Source of the DNA: Paracoccaceae bacterium | GTDB lineage: Bacteria; Pseudomonadota; Alphaproteobacteria; Rhodobacterales; Rhodobacteraceae | Length of the DNA: 64,000 nucleotides | Assembly: GCA_014872875.1 (NCBI GenBank) | Contig: WKFI01000002.1 | Location: 62,001-126,000, forward strand | Direction: 5' to 3' | In this document: positions 19,242-28,444 of the stretch, piece after piece | Position numbering within the stretch: the first letter of the stretch is position 1 | Layout: the number at the start of each line of letters is the position of its first letter | Position numbers and translations under genes: made by a program | The notes under the pieces: generated by a model | The model's input: the letters and a program-made list of their open reading frames with translations, nothing else | Database searches by the model: none | Told to the model about the DNA's origin: nothing

Positions 19242-19886
19242 TCAGTAAGCGCCGCGACCGCTGAGAACGGCACTGAACGTGCGCAAAAGAATGTTCAGGT
19301 CGGTCCTTACCGAGGCCCGGCGTACATAGTCCAAATCCATCTCGATCATCTGGTCAAAGCCGATCTCCGCTCTGCCCGATACCTGCCACAGCCCGGTAAT
19401 CCCCGGCAGAACCAAGTGCCGACGATGGGCGGCGTCCGGATAGTCTGCAACCTCTTCGGGAAGTGCCGGGCGCGGTCCCACCAACGACATGTCTCCCCGG
19501 ATCACGTTGAAGATCTGAGGAAGTTCATCCAACGACCAGCGACGCAGGAGGCGGCCAACCGGAGTGATCCGCGGATCGTTGCGGAGCTTCAGGCAAAGAC
19601 CCTCGCGGTCACTCTGATCAACCAGCGCTGCCCGGCGGGCTTCGGCATCTGTGTACATGGAGCGGAACTTGACCATCCGAAACGGCACCCCGTGCCGCCC
19701 GACCCGAGTTTGTACAAAGCAAACCGGACCTTTCGAAGTCAATGCGACGGCCAGCGCGCAGATCAGCAAGACAGGCCAAACCCCAGACAGGATCAGCAGA
19801 CCCAACCCAAGATCCAGACATCGCTTTGGGCCGAAACCGGAAAAACCCCCTTGGTACCTTGTATTCTGAGCAGACAGCATCGTCAT
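19242..19886 (-). CDS. ExoY-like undecaprenyl-phosphate sugar transferase
   Basis: About 214 residues from the ATG preceding TMLSAQN, chosen because GGAAGGAG lies 6 bases upstream; the longer frame reaches into the preceding gene. It has one N-terminal membrane segment (LGLGLLILSGVWPVLLICAL) and the cytoplasmic bacterial sugar transferase domain: KFRSMYTDAEARR, LRRWSLDELPQIFNVIRGD, MSLVGPRPALPEE, LPGITGLWQVSGR. Such enzymes load the first sugar phosphate onto undecaprenyl phosphate to start an exopolysaccharide repeat unit. It sits just after the Wzc-like gene. Confidence 0.93.
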   Translation of the reverse strand: MTMLSAQNTRYQGGFSGFGPKRCLDLGLGLLILSGVWPVLLICALAVALTSKGPVCFVQTRVGRHGVPFRMVKFRSMYTDAEARRAALVDQSDREGLCLKLRNDPRITPVGRLLRRWSLDELPQIFNVIRGDMSLVGPRPALPEEVADYPDAAHRRHLVLPGITGLWQVSGRAEIGFDQMIEMDLDYVRRASVRTDLNILLRTFSAVLSGRGAY

Positions 19887-19923
19887 TTTCATCTCCTTCC
19901 AGCGGAAACAGGTGGCAGCAAAT

Positions 19924-21984
19924 TCAGGTGCGCAAGCTGAGCCAGGGGTCTCCTGGCAAGGCATTGCGCAGGACCGCGACGCTGCCGTTGCGCGGCAGGG
20001 TGTCGAGGCGGGTGATCTGGGACAGGACGGCGTCTTTGTGCGTGTCGGGTGTCATCTCCAACACGCCCACATCGGCTGCGGACAGGACAAACTGGCTGGA
20101 CAACCGGTCCTGCAAGCTGCCGGCAGAGACAACGACCACGTCAAAGTCGTACAGGACTTCCTCAAGCGCAGCGCGCACCATGGGGGCCGATACAGCGGCG
20201 TCGGACAAGTCGCAGGTCTGGGCCCGAGGCAACGCCCAAATTCCCCCGGGTTCACGCGCATAGTCAGGCTCGGCCGGGATTTCAGCCAGAAAGCTGCGCC
20301 AGTTCCGGGCGGCACTCGACATGCTGGCCGACCCTATATCGGCGTCGATGAAAAGGGTCTTCATCCGCGCGCGGGCATAGCTTTCGGCCAGGGCACGGGC
20401 CAGTTCCGTCGTCTCTCCGGTTTCGGCACAGGTCACCGCAATGACCGGGGCCTTGCCCACCAGACGCGGCTTGCGCAGCGGGTGCAATTGCAATTCGTTG
20501 CGCAGTAAATCCGACGCATGGGGGTCTTGCGCCCCTGCTGCGGAAACTTGCAGCACTGGCACCTGATGTTCGACAGGCGTCAAGCTTTCTGCAAAACGCA
20601 CCCGGCGTTCGGTCAAGCCCAGTGCCAGTGACAGGATCAGCGCCAGCCCACCACCGCCCATCAGCCCTGATGCCGCCAGCATCTTGCGACTGTCGCTGAC
20701 CGGATCAACCGGGGTCGATGCCGGTGACATCAGCACCGCGTAACCGGGCAGAGAGCGGCCCGATTCCAGCCGGATCACCTCCAAGGCCCGACGGGTTTCT
20801 TCCAGCAGGTTTTGCGCTTCGTCAATATCCTGCTCGACCTGATCCAGTTCGATACGGCGCCGATTCAAATCTCGCGCCTCCAACCGGGCGGTCTGAAGTT
20901 GGGCATCGACCTTGGTAAACAAGCTACGGATTTCGTTCACGCTGGTGTCGTTGCCTTCAGCCGACGCATTGGTCAGAGCGCCGGTTTGACCCAGCACCTT
21001 GATCTGTTCTCGCCGGTCCGCCAAAGCGGTTTCGATCACGGCGATCTCGTCCAGCTTGGCGCTTTCCTTCAGCTTGAAACGGGCATTGCTTTGACCGTCA
21101 TAGCCTGCGCGCAAGCCGGCTAGTTCGCTCATCAGCTTGGCGCGTTCAAAATTCAGATCGGCCATGGCGCGGTCCAGCAGCGTAGCGCGCATGATTTCCT
21201 CGTCCGATGTGTCAGCCGACGCCCCTCCCCGATCCGCTTCCAGCGCGGCCAGAGTCGCGGCAACTTCAGATTTCCGGGCGGCCAACGCGTCGATTTGGGC
21301 GATCTTTTCGATATGCGCCTTGGTTATGGCGTTCCTGCCAAACTCGCCGCCAACCTCCAACTGGGTGGCGCGGAGAACCGCCAGGCGCCGCACCAGTTCC
21401 TGTTCACGGTCGTGCAGTTCCGACAGACGCACCGCGGAACGGGCTTCTTCGGCTTCAACTTTAAGCTTCAGATATGAGCCGACGACCGAATCCAGCTTCT
21501 GCCGCGCAAACTCCGGGTCCCGACTCTTGGTCTTCAGAACGATCAGGCTGTCTCTGCGTTTGATCTCGATCGAACCTGCAAGGTTCCGGGCGCTCAACTC
21601 ACCGTCCATGTCCGGCCGCTCAGCCACGATGGTTTCGACAGCCCGCGACATCACCGGATGGGATGCGACATAAGTGGTTTCGGCCTTCACAAAACTATCG
21701 AAGGTCTTGAGAACCGACGCCTCTCCGGTGGCGTAGAGAATGTTGGACTCCTGCGGAAACACTCGCAGGATCGCCTGGGTTTCATACAGTTGGTCACCGG
21801 ACAGGAACCCAATTGTGCCCAAGGCCGTTCCCAGAAGCATGGCCCCAGCAATTGCCCGTTTCCACCGCCCTCTCATTGCCCGGGCCAGCGACTGGATCGG
21901 GTTCGGTTCGGGGCCTTCTAAAGCAGGCGACAGGGGGACGTCCTGCTCTTCCTCGACAATGTTCTGCACAGCGACCAACGACAT
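19924..21984 (-). CDS. Wzc/ExoP-like polysaccharide co-polymerase with degenerate ATPase domain
   Basis: 686 residues. An N-terminal membrane segment (about 44-62), a long coiled-coil periplasmic region (about 65-430), a second membrane segment (LMGGGGLALILSLALGL, about 440-460) and a C-terminal BY-kinase-like domain (about 500-686). The Walker A position reads CAETGETTE (519-527), with Glu where the lysine should be; the Walker B position reads FDVVVVSAG, lacking the Asp; only the FIDAD Walker A' motif (545-549) is intact. The C-terminus lacks a tyrosine cluster. It probably sets chain length without being an active tyrosine kinase. Confidence 0.88.
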   Translation of the reverse strand: MSLVAVQNIVEEEQDVPLSPALEGPEPNPIQSLARAMRGRWKRAIAGAMLLGTALGTIGFLSGDQLYETQAILRVFPQESNILYATGEASVLKTFDSFVKAETTYVASHPVMSRAVETIVAERPDMDGELSARNLAGSIEIKRRDSLIVLKTKSRDPEFARQKLDSVVGSYLKLKVEAEEARSAVRLSELHDREQELVRRLAVLRATQLEVGGEFGRNAITKAHIEKIAQIDALAARKSEVAATLAALEADRGGASADTSDEEIMRATLLDRAMADLNFERAKLMSELAGLRAGYDGQSNARFKLKESAKLDEIAVIETALADRREQIKVLGQTGALTNASAEGNDTSVNEIRSLFTKVDAQLQTARLEARDLNRRRIELDQVEQDIDEAQNLLEETRRALEVIRLESGRSLPGYAVLMSPASTPVDPVSDSRKMLAASGLMGGGGLALILSLALGLTERRVRFAESLTPVEHQVPVLQVSAAGAQDPHASDLLRNELQLHPLRKPRLVGKAPVIAVTCAETGETTELARALAESYARARMKTLFIDADIGSASMSSAARNWRSFLAEIPAEPDYAREPGGIWALPRAQTCDLSDAAVSAPMVRAALEEVLYDFDVVVVSAGSLQDRLSSQFVLSAADVGVLEMTPDTHKDAVLSQITRLDTLPRNGSVAVLRNALPGDPWLSLRT

Positions 21985-21988
21985 GAAA

Positions 21989-22831
21989 TCACCCCGCTAC
22001 GCGCGAGGACAGATCACGTTCCCAGACCTGGGACTGCGAGTTTCCTTCTATTGCCAGCAACATACGGACCCAGATCATAACGGTCAGGAAAACAAGCACG
22101 GGTCCGGCATCTGCGGGTTTTGAAAACGCGTGTTTCAAGAGGACGGGCAGGCTGTTGCCCTCGGGACGGGGCAATCCCAGACTTGCAATTTCTCGTGTCC
22201 CTCGGATGCTGCGGCGGCGAACCTTCACCAAATCTCGCAAAGTCGCGGGTGCGCGTGCAGTGAACGTGCAGGCTGGCACACTGGCAATATCGCCCGGCGC
22301 AAAACTGCGACGGATGAATTCGTCATCGGCCGTGACTTCGGGCAATGGGAAAAGCCGTTCTGCGGCCACACGATCAAGCACAAAAAGGCCGCCAAATTTG
22401 CCCCGATTAAAGTAAGGGTTGATGCGCCAGCCCCGGTAAAAACTGCGGACCGCAAGCGACGCATGAGAGGTCGCCACATCCATTTGACCACAGGCTGCAA
22501 GTGCTGAACCTTCCCGAACCGGAGCGATCAAGGCACTGAGCGACTCTGACGTCACATCCAGATCCGCATCCAAACAAATCACAGGCCCGGATCCGCGGCG
22601 AACCGAGTAACCAAGGTTCAAGGCATTGCACTTTCCGGCCTGCTCCGTTTCCAGAACCAGCGCTTGTGGCAGTACAGCACGGGCCCGGGTCGCTGTGGCG
22701 TCGGTGCAGCCGTTTGCAATGATGATAACTTCGTATTCGTTCAACGGCATGCCGCGGGACAGGAACCACAAGGTCCGACCAATGACAGACGCTTCATTGT
22801 GGGCGGGGATCAGGATCGTGGCACTGGTCAT
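21989..22831 (-). CDS. Glycosyltransferase family 2
   Basis: 280 residues. The GT-A N-terminus ATILIPAHNEASVIGRTL and the metal-binding region VICLDADLDVT (about 88-98) mark a GT2 enzyme using a nucleotide sugar. One C-terminal membrane segment (VLVFLTVMIWVRMLLAIEG) anchors it to the inner membrane. The ATG overlaps the stop of the PssE-like gene as ATGA, and the Wzc-like gene follows 4 bases after its stop, so it is inside the exopolysaccharide operon. The transferred sugar is unknown. Confidence 0.88.
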   Translation of the reverse strand: MTSATILIPAHNEASVIGRTLWFLSRGMPLNEYEVIIIANGCTDATATRARAVLPQALVLETEQAGKCNALNLGYSVRRGSGPVICLDADLDVTSESLSALIAPVREGSALAACGQMDVATSHASLAVRSFYRGWRINPYFNRGKFGGLFVLDRVAAERLFPLPEVTADDEFIRRSFAPGDIASVPACTFTARAPATLRDLVKVRRRSIRGTREIASLGLPRPEGNSLPVLLKHAFSKPADAGPVLVFLTVMIWVRMLLAIEGNSQSQVWERDLSSRVAG

Positions 22832-23361
22832 GCGACTTTACCAATCCTGGTGGTCTTGGGAGCCGCGGTCTGGTCCCAGACAAAGTCGCGAATAACCTCC
22901 AACAGAGGTTCCAGTTCGCGCCCAGCCAAGTCAGCTCCTGGGCTTAGACAGGGAAAACCGCGGGCCGCCGCGCGATCCAAGGCACGGTGCAGGTCTTCGC
23001 CATCCGCAACAACGCGCAGATTGGACAGCCGGGACATCTCTGCAGCGGTGTCCTGCTGATGATCATTGCGGTGTTCACCGAACTTGGCCCGACGGGGCAT
23101 CAGGATCAGCGGTTTGCCCATTTCGGCAGCCGACAGTATCGTGCCCATCCCGGCATGCGAGACGACCAACCGGGCAGCCTCGAACCTTTGGGCAAACTCG
23201 GTCTGGCTCAGAGAGGGTACGGTTTCTATATGGCGGAAGCGTCCTGAGCTGGTTCCGATTTGCGCAAAGATAGGTACGCTCGGGTTCCGGGACGCCCAGC
23301 TGTCCAACCCATGCAAAAGGCGGTCGAATGGCAGCTGTGTGCCAACAGTGGCAAAAATCAT
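22828..23361 (-). CDS. pssE: PssE/Alg13-like glycosyltransferase subunit (GT28 C-terminal type)
   Basis: 177 residues. MIFATVGTQLPFDRLL at the N-terminus and SHAGMGTILSAAEMGKPLIL (about 68-87) are the signatures of the GT28 C-terminal, nucleotide-sugar-binding half, as in EpsF/PssE and eukaryotic Alg13. The protein is catalytically competent only with a membrane-anchoring partner, here the PssD/Alg14-like protein encoded 25 bp upstream. Together they add the second sugar, glucuronic acid in Rhizobium PssDE, to the lipid-linked first sugar. Donor specificity here is inference. Confidence 0.85.
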   Translation of the reverse strand: MIFATVGTQLPFDRLLHGLDSWASRNPSVPIFAQIGTSSGRFRHIETVPSLSQTEFAQRFEAARLVVSHAGMGTILSAAEMGKPLILMPRRAKFGEHRNDHQQDTAAEMSRLSNLRVVADGEDLHRALDRAAARGFPCLSPGADLAGRELEPLLEVIRDFVWDQTAAPKTTRIGKVA

Positions 23362-23386
23362 GACATGCTCCTGAGAAGTTGGCGTT

Positions 23387-23854
23387 TCAGATCACCGCGC
23401 CGCGATATTCTGCGCCTGAGGTCCGTGCGACCGTCGGCCATTGCGACAAGACCCGGTCGGCCACGCCCATCGAAAGGCGGGCCGAGATCGACAGGGTGCG
23501 GGCGTTGGCAATCGAGTCGATGAACATTGTGCGGGCGCCGATCAGTCTGGCCAGCCGGATGGCCAGAAACCCACCCGCCGCGCCGGTGGAGATCACGACG
23601 TCCGGGCGCACCCGCGCAACGATCCAGGCCAGGCGCACAAAACAAGCCAACAGACGCAGCGGCGTGTCCTTGTTTGCATCGGGATAGATGTGAACCCGCG
23701 CTGTGGTCAGACGGTCCTTGGCCGAGACATCAGTTGTCGCATAATGCAGGTCCGCCCCCGCAAACGCGGGCGACAGGTGCTGCATTTGGACCCAATGGCC
23801 GCCACCTGATGAGACGGCAAGAACAACAGGTTTCTTGTGATTTCGGTCACGCAT
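23387..23854 (-). CDS. pssD: PssD/Alg14-like glycosyltransferase subunit
   Basis: 155 residues. AVSSGGGHWVQM at about residues 13-24, RVRPDVVISTGAAGGFLAIRLAR and GARTMFIDSIANARTLS are characteristic of the Alg14/PssD half, which binds acceptor and membrane. The hydrophobic segment LRLLACFVRLAWIVARV supports membrane association. AGGAG seven bases upstream supports the ATG at 23854. It is the first gene of the second exopolysaccharide block; a 108 bp gap upstream separates it from the GT4 gene. Confidence 0.85.
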   Translation of the reverse strand: MRDRNHKKPVVLAVSSGGGHWVQMQHLSPAFAGADLHYATTDVSAKDRLTTARVHIYPDANKDTPLRLLACFVRLAWIVARVRPDVVISTGAAGGFLAIRLARLIGARTMFIDSIANARTLSISARLSMGVADRVLSQWPTVARTSGAEYRGAVI

Positions 23855-23863
23855 TTCCAGGCT

Positions 23864-23877
23864 CCTATGTCGATAGG
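23864..23877. promoter_or_regulatory. CCTAT-N4-ATAGG palindrome at the pssD ribosome site
   Basis: CCTAT (23864-23868) and ATAGG (23873-23877) with a 4-base centre, a shortened version of the CTATCC-N4-GGATAG motif found upstream of both exopolysaccharide blocks. It overlaps the pssD ribosome site, so a bound protein could repress. Confidence 0.3.
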
Positions 23878-23962
23878 TGGTTGTCCTGAAAACAAGATAC
23901 CTTGAGTTAAGTGTTTGATGTTACGACGCAAAAAGAGATCTCAAACCCGCAAAAGGGGTGTT

Positions 23963-25198
23963 TTACCTATCCGTTCGGATAGAGTAAGTCGTATTTCGCC
24001 TATCCGTTACATCTTTGTAGAGCGCAACCATCCGTTCTGCCTTTGACGCCCACAAACCCTCGCGGAGGACCTTGGCACGGGCCCCCTCTCCCCGCTCTTT
24101 CAGTTGCGCGGGATTCGCAGCAAGAATTCTGATCGCCTGTGCTATTTCGGCGGCAAATCTGTCCGGAGTGGTAACCGGAACACGGATTCCGCAGGTGTCG
24201 TCCACGATCCAGCTGGGCCCACCACGATCAGCAGTTACAATTGGCAGCCCGTGACGCATTGCTTCGTACAGAACGCCGCCCGCCGGTTCGCGAAAAGATG
24301 GAAAACAGAACACATCGTGGGAAGCATAGAGATGTTCAACCTGATCACGTGGAATCCGTCCCAGAAAACACACACGATCCGAGACTCCCAAGCGTTGCGC
24401 TTCGGCCCTGCACAGGTCCAGCTCCTCTCCGGCCCCAGCGCTGGTCAATGTAATCCCAGGCAGATCTCGCAACTGCGCCAGCGCACGGATCACGTCACGC
24501 AACCCTTTTGTACGTACAGCACGGCCCACATGCAGCAAGCGCAATTGCCCCGGCCCTGGGTTTCGGTCTGCACTGGGGGCTACTGCGTCGATGCCCAGCT
24601 CCAGCACGGGTTCGAACCGTTGCAAGGGAACATCGCCCAGCACATCACGCACATAAGGGGCGACACCCAATACACAGGCCGCGCCCGTGTAACTCGCCCG
24701 CAGCCAGGGATCATTGCGAAACCGGAAGCTGTCCAGCTTACGCAGGCGCGTGAACGTTGGGGCAGATGACGCTTCCTCCTGAAAGGCTTCGGGCGTGTCC
24801 AGCGCACCACCCAAGGGGCCAATGATATATGGGATATCGAAATGGCGGAGAGGAGAAGCATAGCGTGCAGCCTGTGGCATGAGTTGATGTGCCAGATCGA
24901 AATGCTCACCATCCTTCAAAGCCTGGGTCAGCCAACGGCGTACATGGCCCGCGAATACCGGCCAAGCAGGCTTGAGCATCGCATTCAGACGTTCTCGTTT
25001 CAGCGCCCACGTCGGCTCAGGCCACGAGATCACGCGGGCTTCGGGAAGCTGACTTGCGACCTTGGTCCTGTCAGGGCGCTGGAAAGTCAAAACCGTCAAT
25101 TCGATCCTTTGAGACAACGCTTCGGCCCATTTGAAGGCAACGAATGCCTCCCCGACATCGGTGCCATCCACATTGGGCGCAATCAACAGGGCTTTCAT
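23963..25198 (-). CDS. Glycosyltransferase family 4
   Basis: 411 residues from ATG 25198, which overlaps the upstream GT2 stop as ATGA; the longer reading to 25534 runs inside that gene. The C-terminal GT-B donor domain is clear: LLHVGRAVRTKGLRDVIRAL, FLGRIPRDQVEHLYASHDVF, and FREPAGGVLYEAMRHGLPIV with the EX7E-type acidic residues. It transfers a sugar from a nucleotide donor, with retention, to the growing repeat unit in the cytoplasm. Last gene of the first exopolysaccharide block. Confidence 0.9.
   Translation of the reverse strand: MKALLIAPNVDGTDVGEAFVAFKWAEALSQRIELTVLTFQRPDRTKVASQLPEARVISWPEPTWALKRERLNAMLKPAWPVFAGHVRRWLTQALKDGEHFDLAHQLMPQAARYASPLRHFDIPYIIGPLGGALDTPEAFQEEASSAPTFTRLRKLDSFRFRNDPWLRASYTGAACVLGVAPYVRDVLGDVPLQRFEPVLELGIDAVAPSADRNPGPGQLRLLHVGRAVRTKGLRDVIRALAQLRDLPGITLTSAGAGEELDLCRAEAQRLGVSDRVCFLGRIPRDQVEHLYASHDVFCFPSFREPAGGVLYEAMRHGLPIVTADRGGPSWIVDDTCGIRVPVTTPDRFAAEIAQAIRILAANPAQLKERGEGARAKVLREGLWASKAERMVALYKDVTDRRNTTYSIRTDR
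23967..23982. promoter_or_regulatory. CTATCC-N4-GGATAG palindrome upstream of pssD
   Basis: Perfect palindrome CTATCCGTTCGGATAG, with another half-site (CCTATCCGTT) 33 bp away at 23999-24008. It overlaps the last codons of the GT4 gene and is 113 bp upstream of the pssD start. A palindrome with the same arms occurs 98 bp upstream of the first gene of the other exopolysaccharide block (32271-32286), which is why I call it an operator candidate and not part of the coding sequence alone. Confidence 0.5.
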
Positions 25199-26133
25199 GA
25201 CTGCGTCTCGCTCAGAAGAGTTCCGGGCCATGCCCTGTGCAAGTCTGCGGTGACACCGCGAAAATGCCGCGCCCGTTCGCGGGTCTTTGGTCCCCGAACC
25301 AGCCCCAGAACCGACCAAAGCAATGCGCGGCTCGCGTTGTGAAATGACAAGACCGCAAAGCAGGTCAGCCCTGCCAACCAACTGCCATGCTTGCGGTGCA
25401 AGCGTGTGGTGCCTTCGGTCATCATAACGTCGCGGCGGTGGTTCAAATGCGCCACCGCGCCCCCACCAAAGTGGGTGACGGACGGGATGGGAACAAAGGC
25501 AAGCCCCCATCCAGCTTGCCCGAAACGGTGGCACCAGTCGGTTTCTTCACCATAGAAGAAAAACGACTCGTCCAGCAGACCCACCTGTTCTATCGCCGAG
25601 CGCCGGACGAACATTGCCGCACCCGAAATGACATCAACCCGACGCTCGGAAGACCGTTCCCAACCCGTCATGCGATAGCTGTCCAGACGCGAGAATTTTG
25701 TCAGTCCGAACGCCTGCATGGTGAGATGCTTCAGCGACGGATAGGCGCTGCAGGATGGTTGAACTGAGCCGTCTTCGTTCAGCACTTTTGGTCCCATTAC
25801 ACCCACATCCGGATGCCGATCCAGCCACGCAACGGCATCCGGCAGAACGGCTTCATGCACCAGTGTATCGGTGTTCAACAGCATCACGTACCGCCCTTTG
25901 GCCTTACGCAAGGCAACGTTGTTGCCTGCTGCAAAACCCAGGTTTTCGGTGTTTTCCAGAAGCGTCACCCACGTGAAGTTGTTGCGTACCATCTCGACTG
26001 ATGTGTCCGAGGACGCGTTGTCCACCACCAGTACTTCGGCCTTCAACCCGGTCAATCCGGCCTGAACCGATGCCAAACAGTCCCGCAGCAGATCTGCGGT
26101 GTTCCAATTCACAATGACAATCGACAGATCCAT
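25195..26133 (-). CDS. Glycosyltransferase family 2 (rhamnosyltransferase-like)
   Basis: 312 residues from ATG 26133 (GGAAGGG upstream). The start DLSIVIVNWNTADLLRDCL, the NTDTLVHEAVLP acidic motif and FFYGEETDWCHRFGQAGW are typical of WcaA/RfbF-type GT2 enzymes often annotated as rhamnosyltransferases. Cytoplasmic with a C-terminal hydrophobic patch. It lies 23 bp after the polymerase gene and overlaps the GT4 gene by 4 bases. The sugar donor cannot be determined from sequence alone. Confidence 0.9.
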   Translation of the reverse strand: MDLSIVIVNWNTADLLRDCLASVQAGLTGLKAEVLVVDNASSDTSVEMVRNNFTWVTLLENTENLGFAAGNNVALRKAKGRYVMLLNTDTLVHEAVLPDAVAWLDRHPDVGVMGPKVLNEDGSVQPSCSAYPSLKHLTMQAFGLTKFSRLDSYRMTGWERSSERRVDVISGAAMFVRRSAIEQVGLLDESFFFYGEETDWCHRFGQAGWGLAFVPIPSVTHFGGGAVAHLNHRRDVMMTEGTTRLHRKHGSWLAGLTCFAVLSFHNASRALLWSVLGLVRGPKTRERARHFRGVTADLHRAWPGTLLSETQS

Positions 26134-26156
26134 GACCCCTGACCCTTCCATAAAAC

Positions 26157-27464
26157 TCAAAACAATCGTGCGGGTTGATAGTTGTGTGGATGACGCAAAC
26201 GGCGTTTGACGGATTGTGCCGCACCCGGCCGTGCGTCCAGCATCCAAGTCCCGGACCCGATGAGAAAAAAGAACAACACGAACAAAGCGTTCCACAGGTG
26301 AACCGTGGCCGCTGCCACGGCGATGCCAAACAAGGTAAAGGCCCATGCATGTCGCGCCCGACGCCAGCTTTCGGGCAATTGCTTGCGCTGCCCCACGGCC
26401 CAGACCAACCCCAGCAACATGCCCACCAGAAGCAGAAACGCCGGAATGCCGTACCTGACGGCCGTCACCAACCAGAAATTGTCCATACTGTCCGACATCC
26501 AGACCGGCCGCTGCCAATCTCCCAGTCCAATGCCGAAAATCGGATGCCGGGCGACCTCGGCCGTGCCAAATTCGAACAACAGTATTCTGTTGTATGCCGA
26601 CTGTTTGGAGAAGGTGAAATAGTTGACGAAAACATGGAACGGCGTCTTGGTCGAAAACAGGTCGATTGCCACATAAGCCAAACCAAACAGTGAAAACAGC
26701 GCGGCCCAACGGCCCTTGATTGTGCCCAGTGCCCGCTCCCATCCTGCAACAAAACCCTGCATCATCAGCACCAGATAGGGGCCGCCAGATGCAGACATGA
26801 AGGTGGCCAAACCCACGCCGAACACCTTGGCCATGCCCGAGTAATTGTCGAACCGTTTTTGGGCGACCACAAAGTAGGCCAGCGAAAACGCCGCCGCACA
26901 AAACACCCCGTATAGGATCGGGTGATCGAATGGGCCAAACGTCCTTTCAATCCCCATGCGAGGCTCGATGAACGGTGCGCGCGGACCGCCTACGGCGCCG
27001 GAAATCGTGTCGTACAGGATATGCACGCCGGTCAGCGCCTCGGGTATGGTGAACAGCAAGGTGACAATGACAACACCGACATAGGCATGAGCCATGGCTG
27101 AAAAATCCTGGTACGTACGAATGTAAAGACGGCCCACAAGATACGCGCCGATACATTCCACAAAGTAAATTCCGCCCGATTCAATACCCTGGGACAGGCC
27201 ACCCCAATTGATCAGCGCTAGGATTGCCCACGCGCAATGCGCCAGCAACAACAGATCGAACAGGTTCATCCTGCCCCGGCGCCCGGTAGCAAGTGTCAGA
27301 AGCATCGGCAGGATCATCACGATCAGAACCACCCGATACGCCGACAACCGCAGCCCCCCCAGATTGAGCGAAACCGCCGTTGGCAGCATGATCGCCACGA
27401 AAAAGACCGCAACCACCACAGGTACACCGAAGACTGTTGGGACATAGGTTTGGGTCCGGGTCAT
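26157..27464 (-). CDS. O-antigen ligase/Wzy-like polymerase
   Basis: 435 residues from ATG 27464, which overlaps the acyltransferase stop as ATGA. About ten hydrophobic segments with a periplasmic loop containing NRILLFEFGTAEVARHPIFG and GIGLGDW, the pattern of the O-antigen ligase / Wzy_C domain. A Wzy-type polymerase joins repeat units on the periplasmic face of the inner membrane. With the flippase, the co-polymerase and ExoY-like enzyme this completes a Wzx/Wzy-dependent pathway, except for the outer-membrane exporter, which is not in this window. Confidence 0.85.
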   Translation of the reverse strand: MTRTQTYVPTVFGVPVVVAVFFVAIMLPTAVSLNLGGLRLSAYRVVLIVMILPMLLTLATGRRGRMNLFDLLLLAHCAWAILALINWGGLSQGIESGGIYFVECIGAYLVGRLYIRTYQDFSAMAHAYVGVVIVTLLFTIPEALTGVHILYDTISGAVGGPRAPFIEPRMGIERTFGPFDHPILYGVFCAAAFSLAYFVVAQKRFDNYSGMAKVFGVGLATFMSASGGPYLVLMMQGFVAGWERALGTIKGRWAALFSLFGLAYVAIDLFSTKTPFHVFVNYFTFSKQSAYNRILLFEFGTAEVARHPIFGIGLGDWQRPVWMSDSMDNFWLVTAVRYGIPAFLLLVGMLLGLVWAVGQRKQLPESWRRARHAWAFTLFGIAVAAATVHLWNALFVLFFFLIGSGTWMLDARPGAAQSVKRRLRHPHNYQPARLF

Positions 27465-28444
27465 GACGCCACCATTGCCTTGCGAAAGGTCATGGTGGGA
27501 CGCTCCACCAGGTGCCAGCTGACCATGGCAAAAGGCAGCGTCAGCACAAGACTGAGAGCCGCCAATGCCACTGGTCCAACACCAGGCTGAAGATGGACGA
27601 TGAATTGCGCCACCGGCCAACCATAGATGTAGAAACCATAAGAATAATCGGCAGTTGTTCGGACCGGACGCGTCACCAGGGTCAGCGACAGCACTGCATA
27701 GCTCAGCGCCAAGACCGCCAACATCCCCGGGAGAAAAAACACGGCCAGAGCTGAGGTGATACCCAGGTCAGATCGAAGCTTCAAACGGGTTTGCAATCGA
27801 AAGGCAGCCATACCCAATGAGAAGGCAAAAAGCAGCGGCAGGAAGGTCGCCAACCTTGAGGGCATCACGTCGGTCCACAAGTTTGCCGCCGAAATGACGG
27901 CCGTCAGACCCAGAATATGGCTTCCGCGCTGCAGAGCACCCAAGGAAACGAGGGCCACGCAACAGCCATACGCCAGCACCTCATGAAACAGGCTCCACAA
28001 CGGGCCGTTCACCACACCCGGATACGGGTTCGCGGCAAAGGCGCCGGGGATCTGGTGTTCTATCGACACCAGCGTGATGGCTCGAAAATACCAAAAAGCG
28101 GCCTCCTCCGCAAAGGGCGTCGCTCCACTGATCAACGCTAAAACCAAAGTCACAAACAAAGCCACGCCAAGGCCCGGAAAGATACGACGTATGCGGGCAC
28201 GCCAAAACTCTTTACTAGTTCGACGTTCGGCGCTGGCGGTGATCAACAGACCGGAAAGGAAGAAGAACATCAGGACAGCCCACCCTCCCAATGACCGTCC
28301 AGTCAAATGTTCCAGCGGCTCGGACGTGCCCGGTCCCAGTGCCAATGGCCAGGCGTGGCTGACGATCACGCAAACCGCCAAAACAACGCGCAGCAGGTCC
28401 AGGTTTTCGGTCCGCCCAGACAGTAATGCGTCGGCCAGTTTCAT
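27461..28444 (-). CDS. Acyltransferase family 3 (membrane O-acyltransferase)
   Basis: 327 residues from ATG 28444, overlapping the FrhB-like stop by 4 bases. Ten or so membrane segments with the family motif NLDLLRVVLAVCVIVSHAWPL (about 13-33; the His of the active site is in SHAWP) and FFFLSGLLI, RRIFPGLGVAL. Such proteins add O-acetyl or other acyl groups to sugars of surface polysaccharides from the inner membrane. It is embedded in the tightly coupled exopolysaccharide block. Confidence 0.9.
   Translation of the reverse strand: MKLADALLSGRTENLDLLRVVLAVCVIVSHAWPLALGPGTSEPLEHLTGRSLGGWAVLMFFFLSGLLITASAERRTSKEFWRARIRRIFPGLGVALFVTLVLALISGATPFAEEAAFWYFRAITLVSIEHQIPGAFAANPYPGVVNGPLWSLFHEVLAYGCCVALVSLGALQRGSHILGLTAVISAANLWTDVMPSRLATFLPLLFAFSLGMAAFRLQTRLKLRSDLGITSALAVFFLPGMLAVLALSYAVLSLTLVTRPVRTTADYSYGFYIYGWPVAQFIVHLQPGVGPVALAALSLVLTLPFAMVSWHLVERPTMTFRKAMVAS

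Noticed and set aside
16964-19264. Plus-strand open frame of 766 codons opposite the RTX gene
   Set aside because: It is the reverse complement of a repetitive Gly/Asp-rich gene, which leaves long open antisense frames. It has no recognisable domain and an unlikely composition.
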